Positions 17,564-26,900 of a stretch of 64,000 nt of DNA are shown here, in pieces; the first letter of the stretch is position 1; each line of letters starts with the position of its first letter. Source of the DNA: Paenibacillus ferrarius (lineage in GTDB: Bacteria > Bacillota > Bacilli > Paenibacillales > NBRC-103111); NCBI RefSeq assembly GCF_002027705.1, contig NZ_MBTG01000034.1, positions 248,001-312,000 on the forward strand, given 5' to 3'. The position numbers and the translations under genes are program-made. The notes below the pieces were generated by a model that saw only the letters and a program-made list of their open reading frames with translations, ran no database searches and was not told the DNA's origin.

Positions 17564-18532
17564 ATGCAAGTATCTTCGAAGCACATAGCTATGGATAGGG
17601 AAACAGAAACTTGGAGTCAAGCCAAAGATACGAAAAAGAGGAGCCGCAAGTATATCAAGCAAAATATTCCGTTATATATCATGCTAACTCCAGCCCTTGT
17701 ATGTTTTATTCTATTCAAGTATGCGCCGATGGGCGGGATCATCCTTGCCTTCAAGGACTACAACTTCTGGGATGGCATTTGGGGCAGCCCGTGGGTAGGA
17801 TTCAAGCATTTTGATTATTTATTTACGAATCCGCAAGGATGGAAGATTATTCGGAACACTTTTATGCTGAGCTTGCTTAGCTTTATTGGATTTCCAGTTC
17901 CGATATTGGTTGCTTTGCTGCTGAATGAAGTTCGGAAAATGTGGTTTAAGAAAATTGTGCAAACACTGTTGTATTTGCCCCATTTCCTGTCTTGGGTCAT
18001 TGTTGGCGGCATCTTTATTACGTTGTTTTCGCAGGATACCGGCATGGTGAACGACGTGCTGGAGAAGCTTGGGTTTGAACGGTTTGCCTTTCTGTATCAA
18101 CCGTTTTCCTGGATTACCGTATTTGTTAGCTCAGGTATTTGGAAAGAGGCTGGCTTCTCTGCGATTATTTATTTGGCAGCGCTTACGACGATTGATCCAA
18201 GCTTGTATGAGTCGACCGCTATGGATGGTGCTGGCAAATGGCGCCAGATGTGGCATGTGTCGCTTCCAGGCATTCGCCCGACTATCATTCTAATGCTGAT
18301 TCTTGGCATAGGACGTGTCATGGAGGTCGGCTTCGACCACATCTATGTGATGCAGAATCGCGTAGTCGCCGATATTTCGGAGGTTATCAGCACGTACACA
18401 TTCAAGATAGGCATTCAGGGGGGCGAGTTCGGCGTTCCCGCAGCGATGGGATTATTTGAATCCCTAGTAGGTTTCACACTCGTCCTAACTGCCAACCAAA
18501 TTGCCCGCAAATTCAACCAGAGTCTATGGTAA
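17564..18532 (+). CDS. Sugar ABC transporter permease, LplB type (cluster A)
   Basis: 322 residues with GGAGG upstream. A basic cytoplasmic N-terminus is followed by six predicted helices. Hallmarks of the LplB/polygalacturonan permease group are FKYAPMGGIILAFKDYN, LLYLPHFLSWVIVGGI and the ATPase-contact EAA loop (STAMDGAGKWRQMWHVSLPG). It should form the membrane channel with the next gene and receive oligosaccharide from the lipoprotein encoded third. No ATPase gene is present in the cluster. It is paralogous to the permease at 60058. Confidence 0.93.
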   Translation: MQVSSKHIAMDRETETWSQAKDTKKRSRKYIKQNIPLYIMLTPALVCFILFKYAPMGGIILAFKDYNFWDGIWGSPWVGFKHFDYLFTNPQGWKIIRNTFMLSLLSFIGFPVPILVALLLNEVRKMWFKKIVQTLLYLPHFLSWVIVGGIFITLFSQDTGMVNDVLEKLGFERFAFLYQPFSWITVFVSSGIWKEAGFSAIIYLAALTTIDPSLYESTAMDGAGKWRQMWHVSLPGIRPTIILMLILGIGRVMEVGFDHIYVMQNRVVADISEVISTYTFKIGIQGGEFGVPAAMGLFESLVGFTLVLTANQIARKFNQSLW

Positions 18533-18556
18533 TCGGGCTTGAAAGGAAGTGAAAAC

Positions 18557-19432
18557 ATGAGAGAAAATACCGCAGGAAAATGGTTCCATGCATCGGTTCA
18601 TGCCATTCTGCTGCTCGCAGCTGTCAGCTGCCTAATACCGCTGATCAATATTATCGCTGTTTCGTTCAGCGACTCAGCGGCCATTGATTCCGGGTTCGTC
18701 TGGCTTTGGCCGATTCATTTCAATCTGGAAGCGTATAAAACCCTTTTTATCGGTTCGAGAGTCATCCCTTCCTTCATGAACAGCTTGTACATCACTGTAA
18801 TCGGAACTGGGTTAAGCTTGCTCTGTACGACTCTTGCGGCTTACGCATTGTCTCGTAAATACTGTTATGGGCGTAAATTTATGACGCTGGCTATGGTGTT
18901 TACGATGATGTTCAGCGGCGGACTGATTCCTTTCTTTCTTTTGATAAAAAGCTTCGGGCTCATCAACACCTATTGGTCCCTATGGCTCCCAGGGTTGGTT
19001 GGCGCCTATAATTTGCTGCTCATGCGAAGCTATTTCGAAGGAATTCCAGCCGAAATCGAAGAGTCTGCGCGCATCGACGGCTGTGGGGAATGGCGGCTTC
19101 TTGTGCAAATATTTCTGCCTTTGTCCATGCCTGTGGTTGCTACGATTTGCTTATTCCTGGCGGTTGGCTACTGGAATTCGTTCCTAAACGTTCTCATCTT
19201 CATCAATGATGCAGAAAAGATGAATTTGACCGTATTCGTTCAGCAAATGGTGCAAAGTCAAAGCATGCTGATTCAGACGATTGCCTTGCAGCCGGAAGAT
19301 CTGGAAAATATGTCGCCTGAGGCTGTGAAAGCCGGAGGCATTGTGATCATGACCTTGCCGATGCTGATTGTCTATCCACTTCTGCAAAAGTATTTTGTAA
19401 AGGGTGTGATGCTTGGCGCTATTAAAGGGTAA
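18557..19432 (+). CDS. Sugar ABC transporter permease, LplC type (cluster A)
   Basis: 291 residues from ATG 18557, where GAAAGGAAG is well placed; the upstream in-frame start at 18539 is not. It has six helices. The EAA loop is ESARIDGCGEWRLLVQIFLP, and the C-terminus LLQKYFVKGVMLGAIKG is the standard ending of LplC-type permeases. It begins 24 bases after its partner. Confidence 0.93.
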   Translation: MRENTAGKWFHASVHAILLLAAVSCLIPLINIIAVSFSDSAAIDSGFVWLWPIHFNLEAYKTLFIGSRVIPSFMNSLYITVIGTGLSLLCTTLAAYALSRKYCYGRKFMTLAMVFTMMFSGGLIPFFLLIKSFGLINTYWSLWLPGLVGAYNLLLMRSYFEGIPAEIEESARIDGCGEWRLLVQIFLPLSMPVVATICLFLAVGYWNSFLNVLIFINDAEKMNLTVFVQQMVQSQSMLIQTIALQPEDLENMSPEAVKAGGIVIMTLPMLIVYPLLQKYFVKGVMLGAIKG

Positions 19433-19499
19433 CCGAGAAATCGTGATAGGATAATGACATTAGAAATCTAGTTGATACATACAAAAGGGGATGGAAAAA

Positions 19500-21140
19500 T
19501 TGGGCGACTATAGGAAGAAAAGTACGTTATTGGCAGTGGTCACTTTGTTGGCGGCAGGGACGGTAGCTGCTGGTTGCAGTAAACCTCAAGAGAAGAGCAG
19601 TGGAGCTGCCGTTTCCCCAACCAAAGCGGGGGCATCAGCAGCACCTGAGAAACGGGGAAAAATCAAAATGTCGCTCTATGACCGTGGCAATACGCCAGCG
19701 GCGGAAGGCTCGATTACGAACAATCGCTGGACGAAATGGATTAATGAAAACGGGCCTGCAGATGTGGAATTTGTTGCCGTTCCGAGGTTTGAATCCAAGC
19801 AGAAATTTAATACGTTGTTTGCTTCTGGAGAAGCGCCTGACGTGATTAATGAATTTGAAACGGGTTATCGGGATCAGCTCTACAGTCAGAAGCAGCTGCT
19901 GCCGCTGGATGATCTGGTCAAGCAATATGCGCCCAACTACACCGCTATGCTGGAGAAGTATCCGATTTTGCGCAAGATCGGCACGAAACCTGACGGCAAA
20001 ATGTATGAAATGGGACGTGTGATTCCCAGCTCCGTGCAAGTAGCTGTTTTCATCCGCACCGACTGGCTGAAAAAACTTTCGCTGCCCATCCCCCAAACAC
20101 CGGATGAACTGCTTAAAGTTGCGAAAGCGTTCACAGAGCAGGATCCTGACGGTAATGGGAAAAAGGATACCTACGGCTATTCGCTCGCTTATTTAGGCGA
20201 TGAGGCGATTGACGCGATGCATGGCAATACGATGTTCATTAAAGATGACAAGCTGGTCGAAGATGAGGCAAGAATGAAAGCGGCCGTTTCCTTCAAGAAA
20301 CGATTGTTTGATGAAGGGGTCGTAGATCGTGATTATTTGACGGATAAGAATGGCGAGAAGGCGAAGAAAGACTTTCTGTCCGGCAAGCTTGGCATCTATG
20401 TGGCTGACAACGCGAATGTTGATTTTCTGACGACGCTTCGCAGCACGAATAAAGAGGCAACGATAGCTCCCATGCTCATGCCGAAGACAGAATTCGGACA
20501 ATACACGATCAGAATGCTGAATCCGCTTCAGATGACGACAGTCGTGTATGCGGGCTCCAAAGATCCGGCTGCTGCCATGAAAGAGATGGACTTCATGCTG
20601 GCTGAGAAGACCTGGAAAACGCTCAAGTTCGGCACGGAAAACGTTCATTGGAAAAATGATGAGCTGGGATGTCCGAGAGCGATTAATCCGGATTTGCGCA
20701 AAATTGAAATCGGGTATAACACGGATTTGTATATGTCAGCGACAACGATTGATTCCAAAGAGATTTGCAATATTCCAGTTGTTAACAAGGAGATTCCGAA
20801 TGCCGAGGAATGGAGCAAAATCAAAAATGAAACCCGCGATCTGTACGAGAATCCTGCTGTTCCGCTGTATACGCTAACTCATCTTGAGCATATGCCAACG
20901 CTTCCAGCTGATTTGCTCAAAATTAACAACGATTGGACCCAGCAAAGCAAGGACCTAATCGCCAAGACAGTCGTTAGCGGGGGCAGTTATACGGTTGATC
21001 AAGCGATGAACGACCTGAAAAGCTTAAAACAGAAGATTGGGCAAAATCAGACGCTGGATTGGTACGCGAAGTGGTATGAGCAAAATAAAAAGAATGCGTT
21101 CCTGACCAAAGACATTTACCAATTCCTAGCCAAAAAATAA
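19500..21140 (+). CDS. Extracellular sugar-binding lipoprotein (cluster A)
   Basis: The start is set at TTG 19500. AAAAGGGG is 9 bases upstream of it, whereas the ATG at 19491 abuts the ribosome site with no spacing. The lipoprotein signal peptide ends in the lipobox VAAGC. The mature protein, about 520 residues, is the long type found with LplB/LplC permeases: FASGEAPDVINEFE, a calcium-site-like loop DPDGNGKKDTYGYS, and a C-terminus rich in Lys and aromatic residues. It delivers oligosaccharides to the two permeases. It is presumably anchored to the outer face of the membrane. Confidence 0.92.
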   Translation: MGDYRKKSTLLAVVTLLAAGTVAAGCSKPQEKSSGAAVSPTKAGASAAPEKRGKIKMSLYDRGNTPAAEGSITNNRWTKWINENGPADVEFVAVPRFESKQKFNTLFASGEAPDVINEFETGYRDQLYSQKQLLPLDDLVKQYAPNYTAMLEKYPILRKIGTKPDGKMYEMGRVIPSSVQVAVFIRTDWLKKLSLPIPQTPDELLKVAKAFTEQDPDGNGKKDTYGYSLAYLGDEAIDAMHGNTMFIKDDKLVEDEARMKAAVSFKKRLFDEGVVDRDYLTDKNGEKAKKDFLSGKLGIYVADNANVDFLTTLRSTNKEATIAPMLMPKTEFGQYTIRMLNPLQMTTVVYAGSKDPAAAMKEMDFMLAEKTWKTLKFGTENVHWKNDELGCPRAINPDLRKIEIGYNTDLYMSATTIDSKEICNIPVVNKEIPNAEEWSKIKNETRDLYENPAVPLYTLTHLEHMPTLPADLLKINNDWTQQSKDLIAKTVVSGGSYTVDQAMNDLKSLKQKIGQNQTLDWYAKWYEQNKKNAFLTKDIYQFLAKK

Positions 21141-21154
21141 TAAGGTGAGATAAC

Positions 21155-22909
21155 ATGGATTTCATTCAATTGTCCAGCGATGCAGAGATTCTGGCAGGCA
21201 AGGCCATCATGAGCTTCGAGGAAAGAAGCGTCTACTTGCTCGATAAGCAAATCCAGCAGGATTTGTCCAAGGATCTATACGGAGGCATCGCCATAGCGAA
21301 CCTAACTAAAGCCATCTATGTAAAGGCAAGCAATCAGAGTTTGGTGCGCTCCGCCGAGTGGTTTAAGCATCCCCATCTTTATGGGCGTGATCCGCAAGGA
21401 GAATCGGATTTTGCCGCGATAAAGCTTATACGCGCCTTATACCAGTTTGAATCAGTTGGGCTTTTGGAGGAACAGGCCTGCAGCGCCATCCGAAATTTTT
21501 ATCTGCATAATGATTTTGAAAGCAAATACAAGTCGGAGAATCATATGCTGCTTTTCCATACGTCGCGGTATCTAGCCGCACAGAAGTTTCCGCTAGAGTG
21601 CTTCAAGGCGTATGGAAAAGAAGGCAGGGAACTTCTGGAGGAGGAAGGAAACTTCCTCCGGGAATACCTTGTATTCCGCGCTAGGCGGGGATGGGCAGAG
21701 TTTGATTCCTCCAGCTACTTGCCGGAAGTCATGGAGTGCCTGCTGTGTCTTTATGATTATGCCAATGATCCGGAACTAGTTAAGCTTGCCGAGATGATGC
21801 TGGATGTATTGCTGCTGGACATGGTATGCGATAGCCTCGATGGTTTGTACGGTGGCGCTCATGGCCGAATCTATGCGCCTGTCGCCTTGGATCATGCCCG
21901 CAGCGGTACATTCCCTATATACGAGCTGTATTTCGGGCATAGCTACAGAGCGATGATTCAGGCTCCCTGCCTGATTGCTGCCATTTGTTCGAGTTATCGG
22001 CCCTCTCAGCAGATTTATGAGATTGCACTGGGGCGAACGAAGGCTTACGTTCATCAAGAAAGCAAGCATTTACACTGCATCACCTGTGAAACGCCGCACA
22101 AGCAGCTGCCGCAGGAAGAAGGAAGCATCAACAAATATACGTATTGCACCCCCCGCTTTATCATGGGGGCTGTGAATTATCAAGATGCCTATGCTCAGGG
22201 CAGCGAAGCGGGCTGGTATGCCCATCATCAGCAGCATCAGTGGGATTTGAGCCTTCCAGAGGCAACCAACTTGAAAATTTTCAGTCATCACCCAGGACAT
22301 CACGGCACAGAAGGGAGCGAGCATGGCTACTGGACGGGAGATTTGGGCTGCGGCTGCGGCCACTTTTTTGGCGAAAAAAATGTCGTGATGGCCATGTATC
22401 AGATTCCAGAGGCACAAGCGCTGCATTGGATTCACGTCCATGTTCCGAGGGATGCCTTTGATGAGGTGGAAGAAGAAGGCAATTACCTTTTCCTGCGAAA
22501 ATCAGGGGTCTACATCTCCTTATTTATCCACAATGGCTATAACTGGACAACAGAAGGTGAATTCGCCGGAAGGGAAATCATCAGCCATGGAAGACGCAAT
22601 GCGGTTATTTGCGAAGTGGGAGATGATCGGACCTATGCGGATTTTGCGTCGTTTCGCAGGATGATTGTGCAGAACCGCCTAGATTTCGATCCTGTCCGAA
22701 TGCAGATAACGTACCGCTCCTTCCAAGTGGGGGAGCTGTTCATGAACCAATCCATGCGAACGGTACAAGGAGAAGCGGTAATCTTTCCTTATCCGACCTA
22801 TAACGGACCTTATATGGCTTCCGCTTTTAACAGTGGAGTGATTGAAGTGAGGTCGAATGGAAATAAGGCTATTTACGATTTTAACCAAATAACCGTCAAA
22901 CAGGAATAA
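21155..22909 (+). CDS. Unassigned helical protein, possible carbohydrate-active enzyme (cluster A)
   Basis: 584 residues with AAGGTGAG upstream. No family was recognised with confidence. The N-terminal 330 residues are alpha-helical with repeated helix pairs, as in (alpha/alpha) toroid lyases and hydrolases. The C-terminal 250 residues look beta-rich. Notable His/Cys-rich segments are HHQQHQWDLSLPEATNLKIF, HHPGHHGTEGSEHGYWTGD and LGCGCGHFFGEKNVVMAMY, which could be a catalytic or metal site. There is no signal peptide, so it is cytoplasmic. It lies between the sugar-binding protein and a GH105-type hydrolase, 15 bases before the latter, implying a role in breaking down the imported oligosaccharide. 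Confidence 0.7.
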   Translation: MDFIQLSSDAEILAGKAIMSFEERSVYLLDKQIQQDLSKDLYGGIAIANLTKAIYVKASNQSLVRSAEWFKHPHLYGRDPQGESDFAAIKLIRALYQFESVGLLEEQACSAIRNFYLHNDFESKYKSENHMLLFHTSRYLAAQKFPLECFKAYGKEGRELLEEEGNFLREYLVFRARRGWAEFDSSSYLPEVMECLLCLYDYANDPELVKLAEMMLDVLLLDMVCDSLDGLYGGAHGRIYAPVALDHARSGTFPIYELYFGHSYRAMIQAPCLIAAICSSYRPSQQIYEIALGRTKAYVHQESKHLHCITCETPHKQLPQEEGSINKYTYCTPRFIMGAVNYQDAYAQGSEAGWYAHHQQHQWDLSLPEATNLKIFSHHPGHHGTEGSEHGYWTGDLGCGCGHFFGEKNVVMAMYQIPEAQALHWIHVHVPRDAFDEVEEEGNYLFLRKSGVYISLFIHNGYNWTTEGEFAGREIISHGRRNAVICEVGDDRTYADFASFRRMIVQNRLDFDPVRMQITYRSFQVGELFMNQSMRTVQGEAVIFPYPTYNGPYMASAFNSGVIEVRSNGNKAIYDFNQITVKQE

Positions 22910-22924
22910 CCGGAGGTGTGTAAT

Positions 22925-23956
22925 GTGAAAGGAATATTGGAGCAAGTAGCGCAAGCAACGATGCAGATGGATTTTAATGTAGACAGGAAGGGCGATTGGG
23001 ACTGGGGCGCAGGCGTCGCTTTGTATGGATTGCGGAAAGTTTATGAGACGACAGGAAGCCAGGAGATTTATAACTTCATCAAGACGTTCATCGACGCTAA
23101 CATGGCGCAAAGCCAGAAGATTTCGTACAACATTAATACCACTGCACCGCTGCTTTCCGTTTTGCTGCTTTATCGAGAAACAGGAGAACCGCATTATCTT
23201 GATTTTGCTGAAAAATTCGCCAGTTGGCTGATGAAAGAAGCTCCAAGGCTGTCCAACGGGGCTCTTGAGCATACCGTCATTAACGATAAGTTTGCCGGAG
23301 AGATGTGGGTCGATACCGTATTTATGGCCGGGGTATTCCTAACCGAGTTGGGACAGATGGTGAATAATGCGGCTTATATTGAGGAAGGGCTGCGGCAGGC
23401 AAGACTGCATATTGAGTACCTTCAAACAGGGGACAATGGCTTGCTGTACCATGGCTACAGCTTATCAGGCAACGATCATCTCAGCGGCTGTCTCTGGGCC
23501 AGAGGAAACAGCTGGGTCACGATCAGCATACCGGAAATATTCACAACCTTGAAAGGCTATGAGCAGGAGAAGGAATGGTTTTTCGGAAGAATTCAGCGGC
23601 AAGTTGAAGCCCTGGCAGCTGTTCAGAATGACACGGGCCTGTGGCCCACTATTCTAACTGACGCCTCCTCCTACGAGGAAACCTCCGCCACGGCGGGCTT
23701 TGTATATGGCATATGGAAAAGTGTGCAGATGGGGTATTTAGATCGCAAATACTTGCGCTGCGCGGAGAGAGGCTATAAGGCTGTACTTCGGCATATTACG
23801 GAGGAAGGAACGGTGACGAGTGTTTCGGCAGGAACGGGCATTCAACAAAGTGTACAGGAATACAATGCAATTCCTCGGGACTTGATCATGCCATGGGGCC
23901 AAGGGATTGCCTTGCTGATGTTATGCCAGGAGATGCACGAGCATGTTAAATCATGA
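22925..23956 (+). CDS. GH105/GH88-type unsaturated glucuronyl/galacturonyl hydrolase (cluster A)
   Basis: 343 residues from GTG 22925. GGAGG lies 8 bases upstream; an earlier GTG at 22916 overlaps the ribosome site and is rejected. The fold is an (alpha/alpha)6 barrel: GDWDWGAGVALYGL, then EMWVDTVFMAG carrying the expected catalytic Asp, WARGNSWV, LWPTILTDASSYEETSATAG and PWGQGIALLML. Family enzymes remove the unsaturated uronic acid left by polysaccharide lyases, in the cytoplasm. The segment that often holds a second Asp reads NINTTAPLLS here, as in a distinct subgroup. Confidence 0.88.
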   Translation: MKGILEQVAQATMQMDFNVDRKGDWDWGAGVALYGLRKVYETTGSQEIYNFIKTFIDANMAQSQKISYNINTTAPLLSVLLLYRETGEPHYLDFAEKFASWLMKEAPRLSNGALEHTVINDKFAGEMWVDTVFMAGVFLTELGQMVNNAAYIEEGLRQARLHIEYLQTGDNGLLYHGYSLSGNDHLSGCLWARGNSWVTISIPEIFTTLKGYEQEKEWFFGRIQRQVEALAAVQNDTGLWPTILTDASSYEETSATAGFVYGIWKSVQMGYLDRKYLRCAERGYKAVLRHITEEGTVTSVSAGTGIQQSVQEYNAIPRDLIMPWGQGIALLMLCQEMHEHVKS

Positions 23957-23971
23957 TAGGGGGCAAGTGAT

Positions 23972-26900
23972 ATGAGGCCAAGGCGCAGGTTCATAGCGAT
24001 CCTTATGTTGGTATGCATGTTGTCCACGTTAATCGTAAATCCAGGGGAAGCTTCTACGGTTTATGCCGATCCGACAGCTTCTCCGGACAAAGCGGAATAT
24101 ATCTTGGATGAAGATTTTTCTAACCTCGCCACCTCCTATGAGCCTACGGATATTGTACCCAGTGGTTGGGATGTGAAAAGGGCGGGGGGCGCCATCTCCT
24201 ACAGCTTCAACAGTTGGTTCAAAATCAGTGATACCAGTGATGTGCTTCCCGTATCCATGAACAAAAAAATCCGCTCCCAGCACAGCGGGACCTTTACTCT
24301 GGAGTACCGCTTTAAGATGCCAGCTGTCGTTAACGGCGTAAAATGGCAGCTTCGCAGCGGAGTCACCGAAGGGGTTAGCCTTGGGGTGAAGAATGGCAAT
24401 CTAGTACTTGAATCCAGCGATGCCAGTTACAGTCTTCAGACGATTAATGCGAATACGGAATATGGGGTTAAAGTCATCGTTAATTTGGACACAAAAAAAG
24501 TTCAGATTTATGTAAACGGTTTATTGAAGGCATCGGAGAAGAATTTTACTCATGATGTGGCATTGATAGACAACTTTCTCGTTACTACAGGTGATGTTAC
24601 AACGGGAGAGCTGTTTTTCGCTCCGGTGAAGATTTACAAAGGGTATGCCATTAATGAAAGGTTTCTTTCAATGGTTCAAGGTCCCTTGCCTGAGGATTGG
24701 CAGTCACAGACGAATGGCGGTGTGATCGCCGTGGAGAAGATGGATAATGCCAAGCCGCCGGATGTGTTTAGTCTGAAAATGAACGCAGCTCAAGCTGCTT
24801 CAGCTATGCGTATAGACAAATCCATTCCAGCTCAGGAAGGAAGTTTGATTTTTGAGTATAAAATATTTATGCCAGTCAAGATGGACGATTTCTCAGCAGC
24901 CCTAAAAAAGGAAGACACAACAGTTTTCCAGTGGCTTACCAAGGACGGCAAATTCGCCTATAAAAACACAAGTGGTCAAACAGTGGGTTTTTACGACTAT
25001 ATCCCTAACCTGTGGTATCATGTGAAGCTTAAACTGAATACAGAGACAGGCAAAGCAGATCTGTATTTGAACGGCAAATTGAAAGTGGAACAAATCGATG
25101 TCCCATTGAGCCCAGTTGACCATGTTGTTTTTTCAATCGAAGGCGCCAATAGAGGAAGTATGTCCTTGGATGATATTCTCCTGTATCACGAGGCGGCAGA
25201 GCCACAGGATTATGTGCCCGCACCTGTCCCGGTGCCACCCAGTGGCGAGTTAGTAGGAACTCAAGCTTGTTCCTTGTGGAGAGAGGGGCAGCACCTCGGG
25301 TGGGATCGCATCAATCCTTATCCAGAAAGGGTGCCATATCTTGGATTTTATGATGAAGGCAACCCGGAGGTCGCCGATTGGGAAATCAAATGGATGGCTG
25401 AACATGGCATTAACTTCCAGATGTATTGCTGGTACAGACCAACAGGCACGGAAGGGAAGCCGATCAAGGAGCCTCGCTTGGGTGCGGCGCTTCATGATGG
25501 TTATTTTAATGCCAAATACAGCAATAAAGCCGATTTCATGATCATGTGGGAGGCTTCTTCGTCCAAAGTTAGCGGGAGCGCCGATTTCCGGAACAATGTC
25601 GTGCCGTACTGGATGGAATATTACTTCAAAGATCCCAGATATGTCGTCATTGATAATAAGCCTGTCATTGGGATATTCAGTTATTCCGGTTTGAAACGGA
25701 ATTTTGGCGGTACGGCGGCGGGGGTTAAAGCGGAAGTGGACTATTTGAGACAGGCGTGCAAAGATGCCGGCTTCGATGATGTCATTATTTTGATCTCCAA
25801 TTCAAGCGCTGACCCTGCTGTTATCGAAGAAATGAAGACCGAAGCGGGACTGGATGCGATGTTTTCCTACTCATGGGGAGCTTATGCAGGCAAGGAAGAA
25901 TTGCAGAAGACAAAGCTTGAGCAGCAAAGAGATGCTGGTTCCATGGATGTCGTTCCCGTTGTCAGCATGGGGAGGGATGATCGCGCTTGGGATGGTCCTG
26001 CCGGATATTATGCGTCGCCTGCCGAGTTTCAGTCAACGGGGCAATGGGTGAAAGATACCTTTGTGCCATCCTTGCCAGCCAATAGTGTGGGCCGGAAAAT
26101 GGTTCTCTTGGACAACTGGAATGAGTATGGAGAAGGCCACTTTATTATGCCTGCTGGACTTCATGGTTTCAATTATCTGAATGCCGTACGCAGCGTGTTT
26201 ACGGAAGGCGGAGAACATTCGGATGCGATGCCTACTGAGGCGCAGAAACAAAGACTCCGGGGCTTGTATCCCGAGGGGCGGATTGTGCCTCCCAAAACGG
26301 TGGAAGTTCCGCCGATCACGGAGACCACACCGCTAACTTACAGCAAGTTGTGGGATTTTAACACAGATGGGGACACTCAGGGCTGGACGGTTGCGAAGCA
26401 AGTGTCTCATGTGACCGTTAGTGGAGGCCACTATTCGGGTACATCGACGGGCAGCGATCCAGGCATCCATTCGCCGGCTGGCTTAGGCCTATCTGCAGAA
26501 GACAATCCATATATCCATATCCGCATGAAAAATAGCTCCAGTGATACGGCCGGGCAGATTTATTTCATTACGGAAACCGATAAAACATGGAGTGAAGCCA
26601 AAGGAATTGGTTTATTTATAAAACCAAATGACAGCGGTTACACAGACTATTATGTTCCCATGTGGAGCAATAAGAAATGGACGGGAAGCATTGAAGCCAT
26701 CCGGTTCGATCCCCTGACAACGACAGGTGATTTCAGCATTGACCAGATCGGAATCATCAACGTCCCCCTAACGGGTGTGAAGATGCGTCTGAACGGGCAA
26801 CCGATGAAAACCGTAACACCGCTGGAAATGAGGGATGGCAGCGTCATGCTGCCGCTGGCCGAAGTTCTGGCGAAGGATGGGATACTGGCAGAACGGGATG

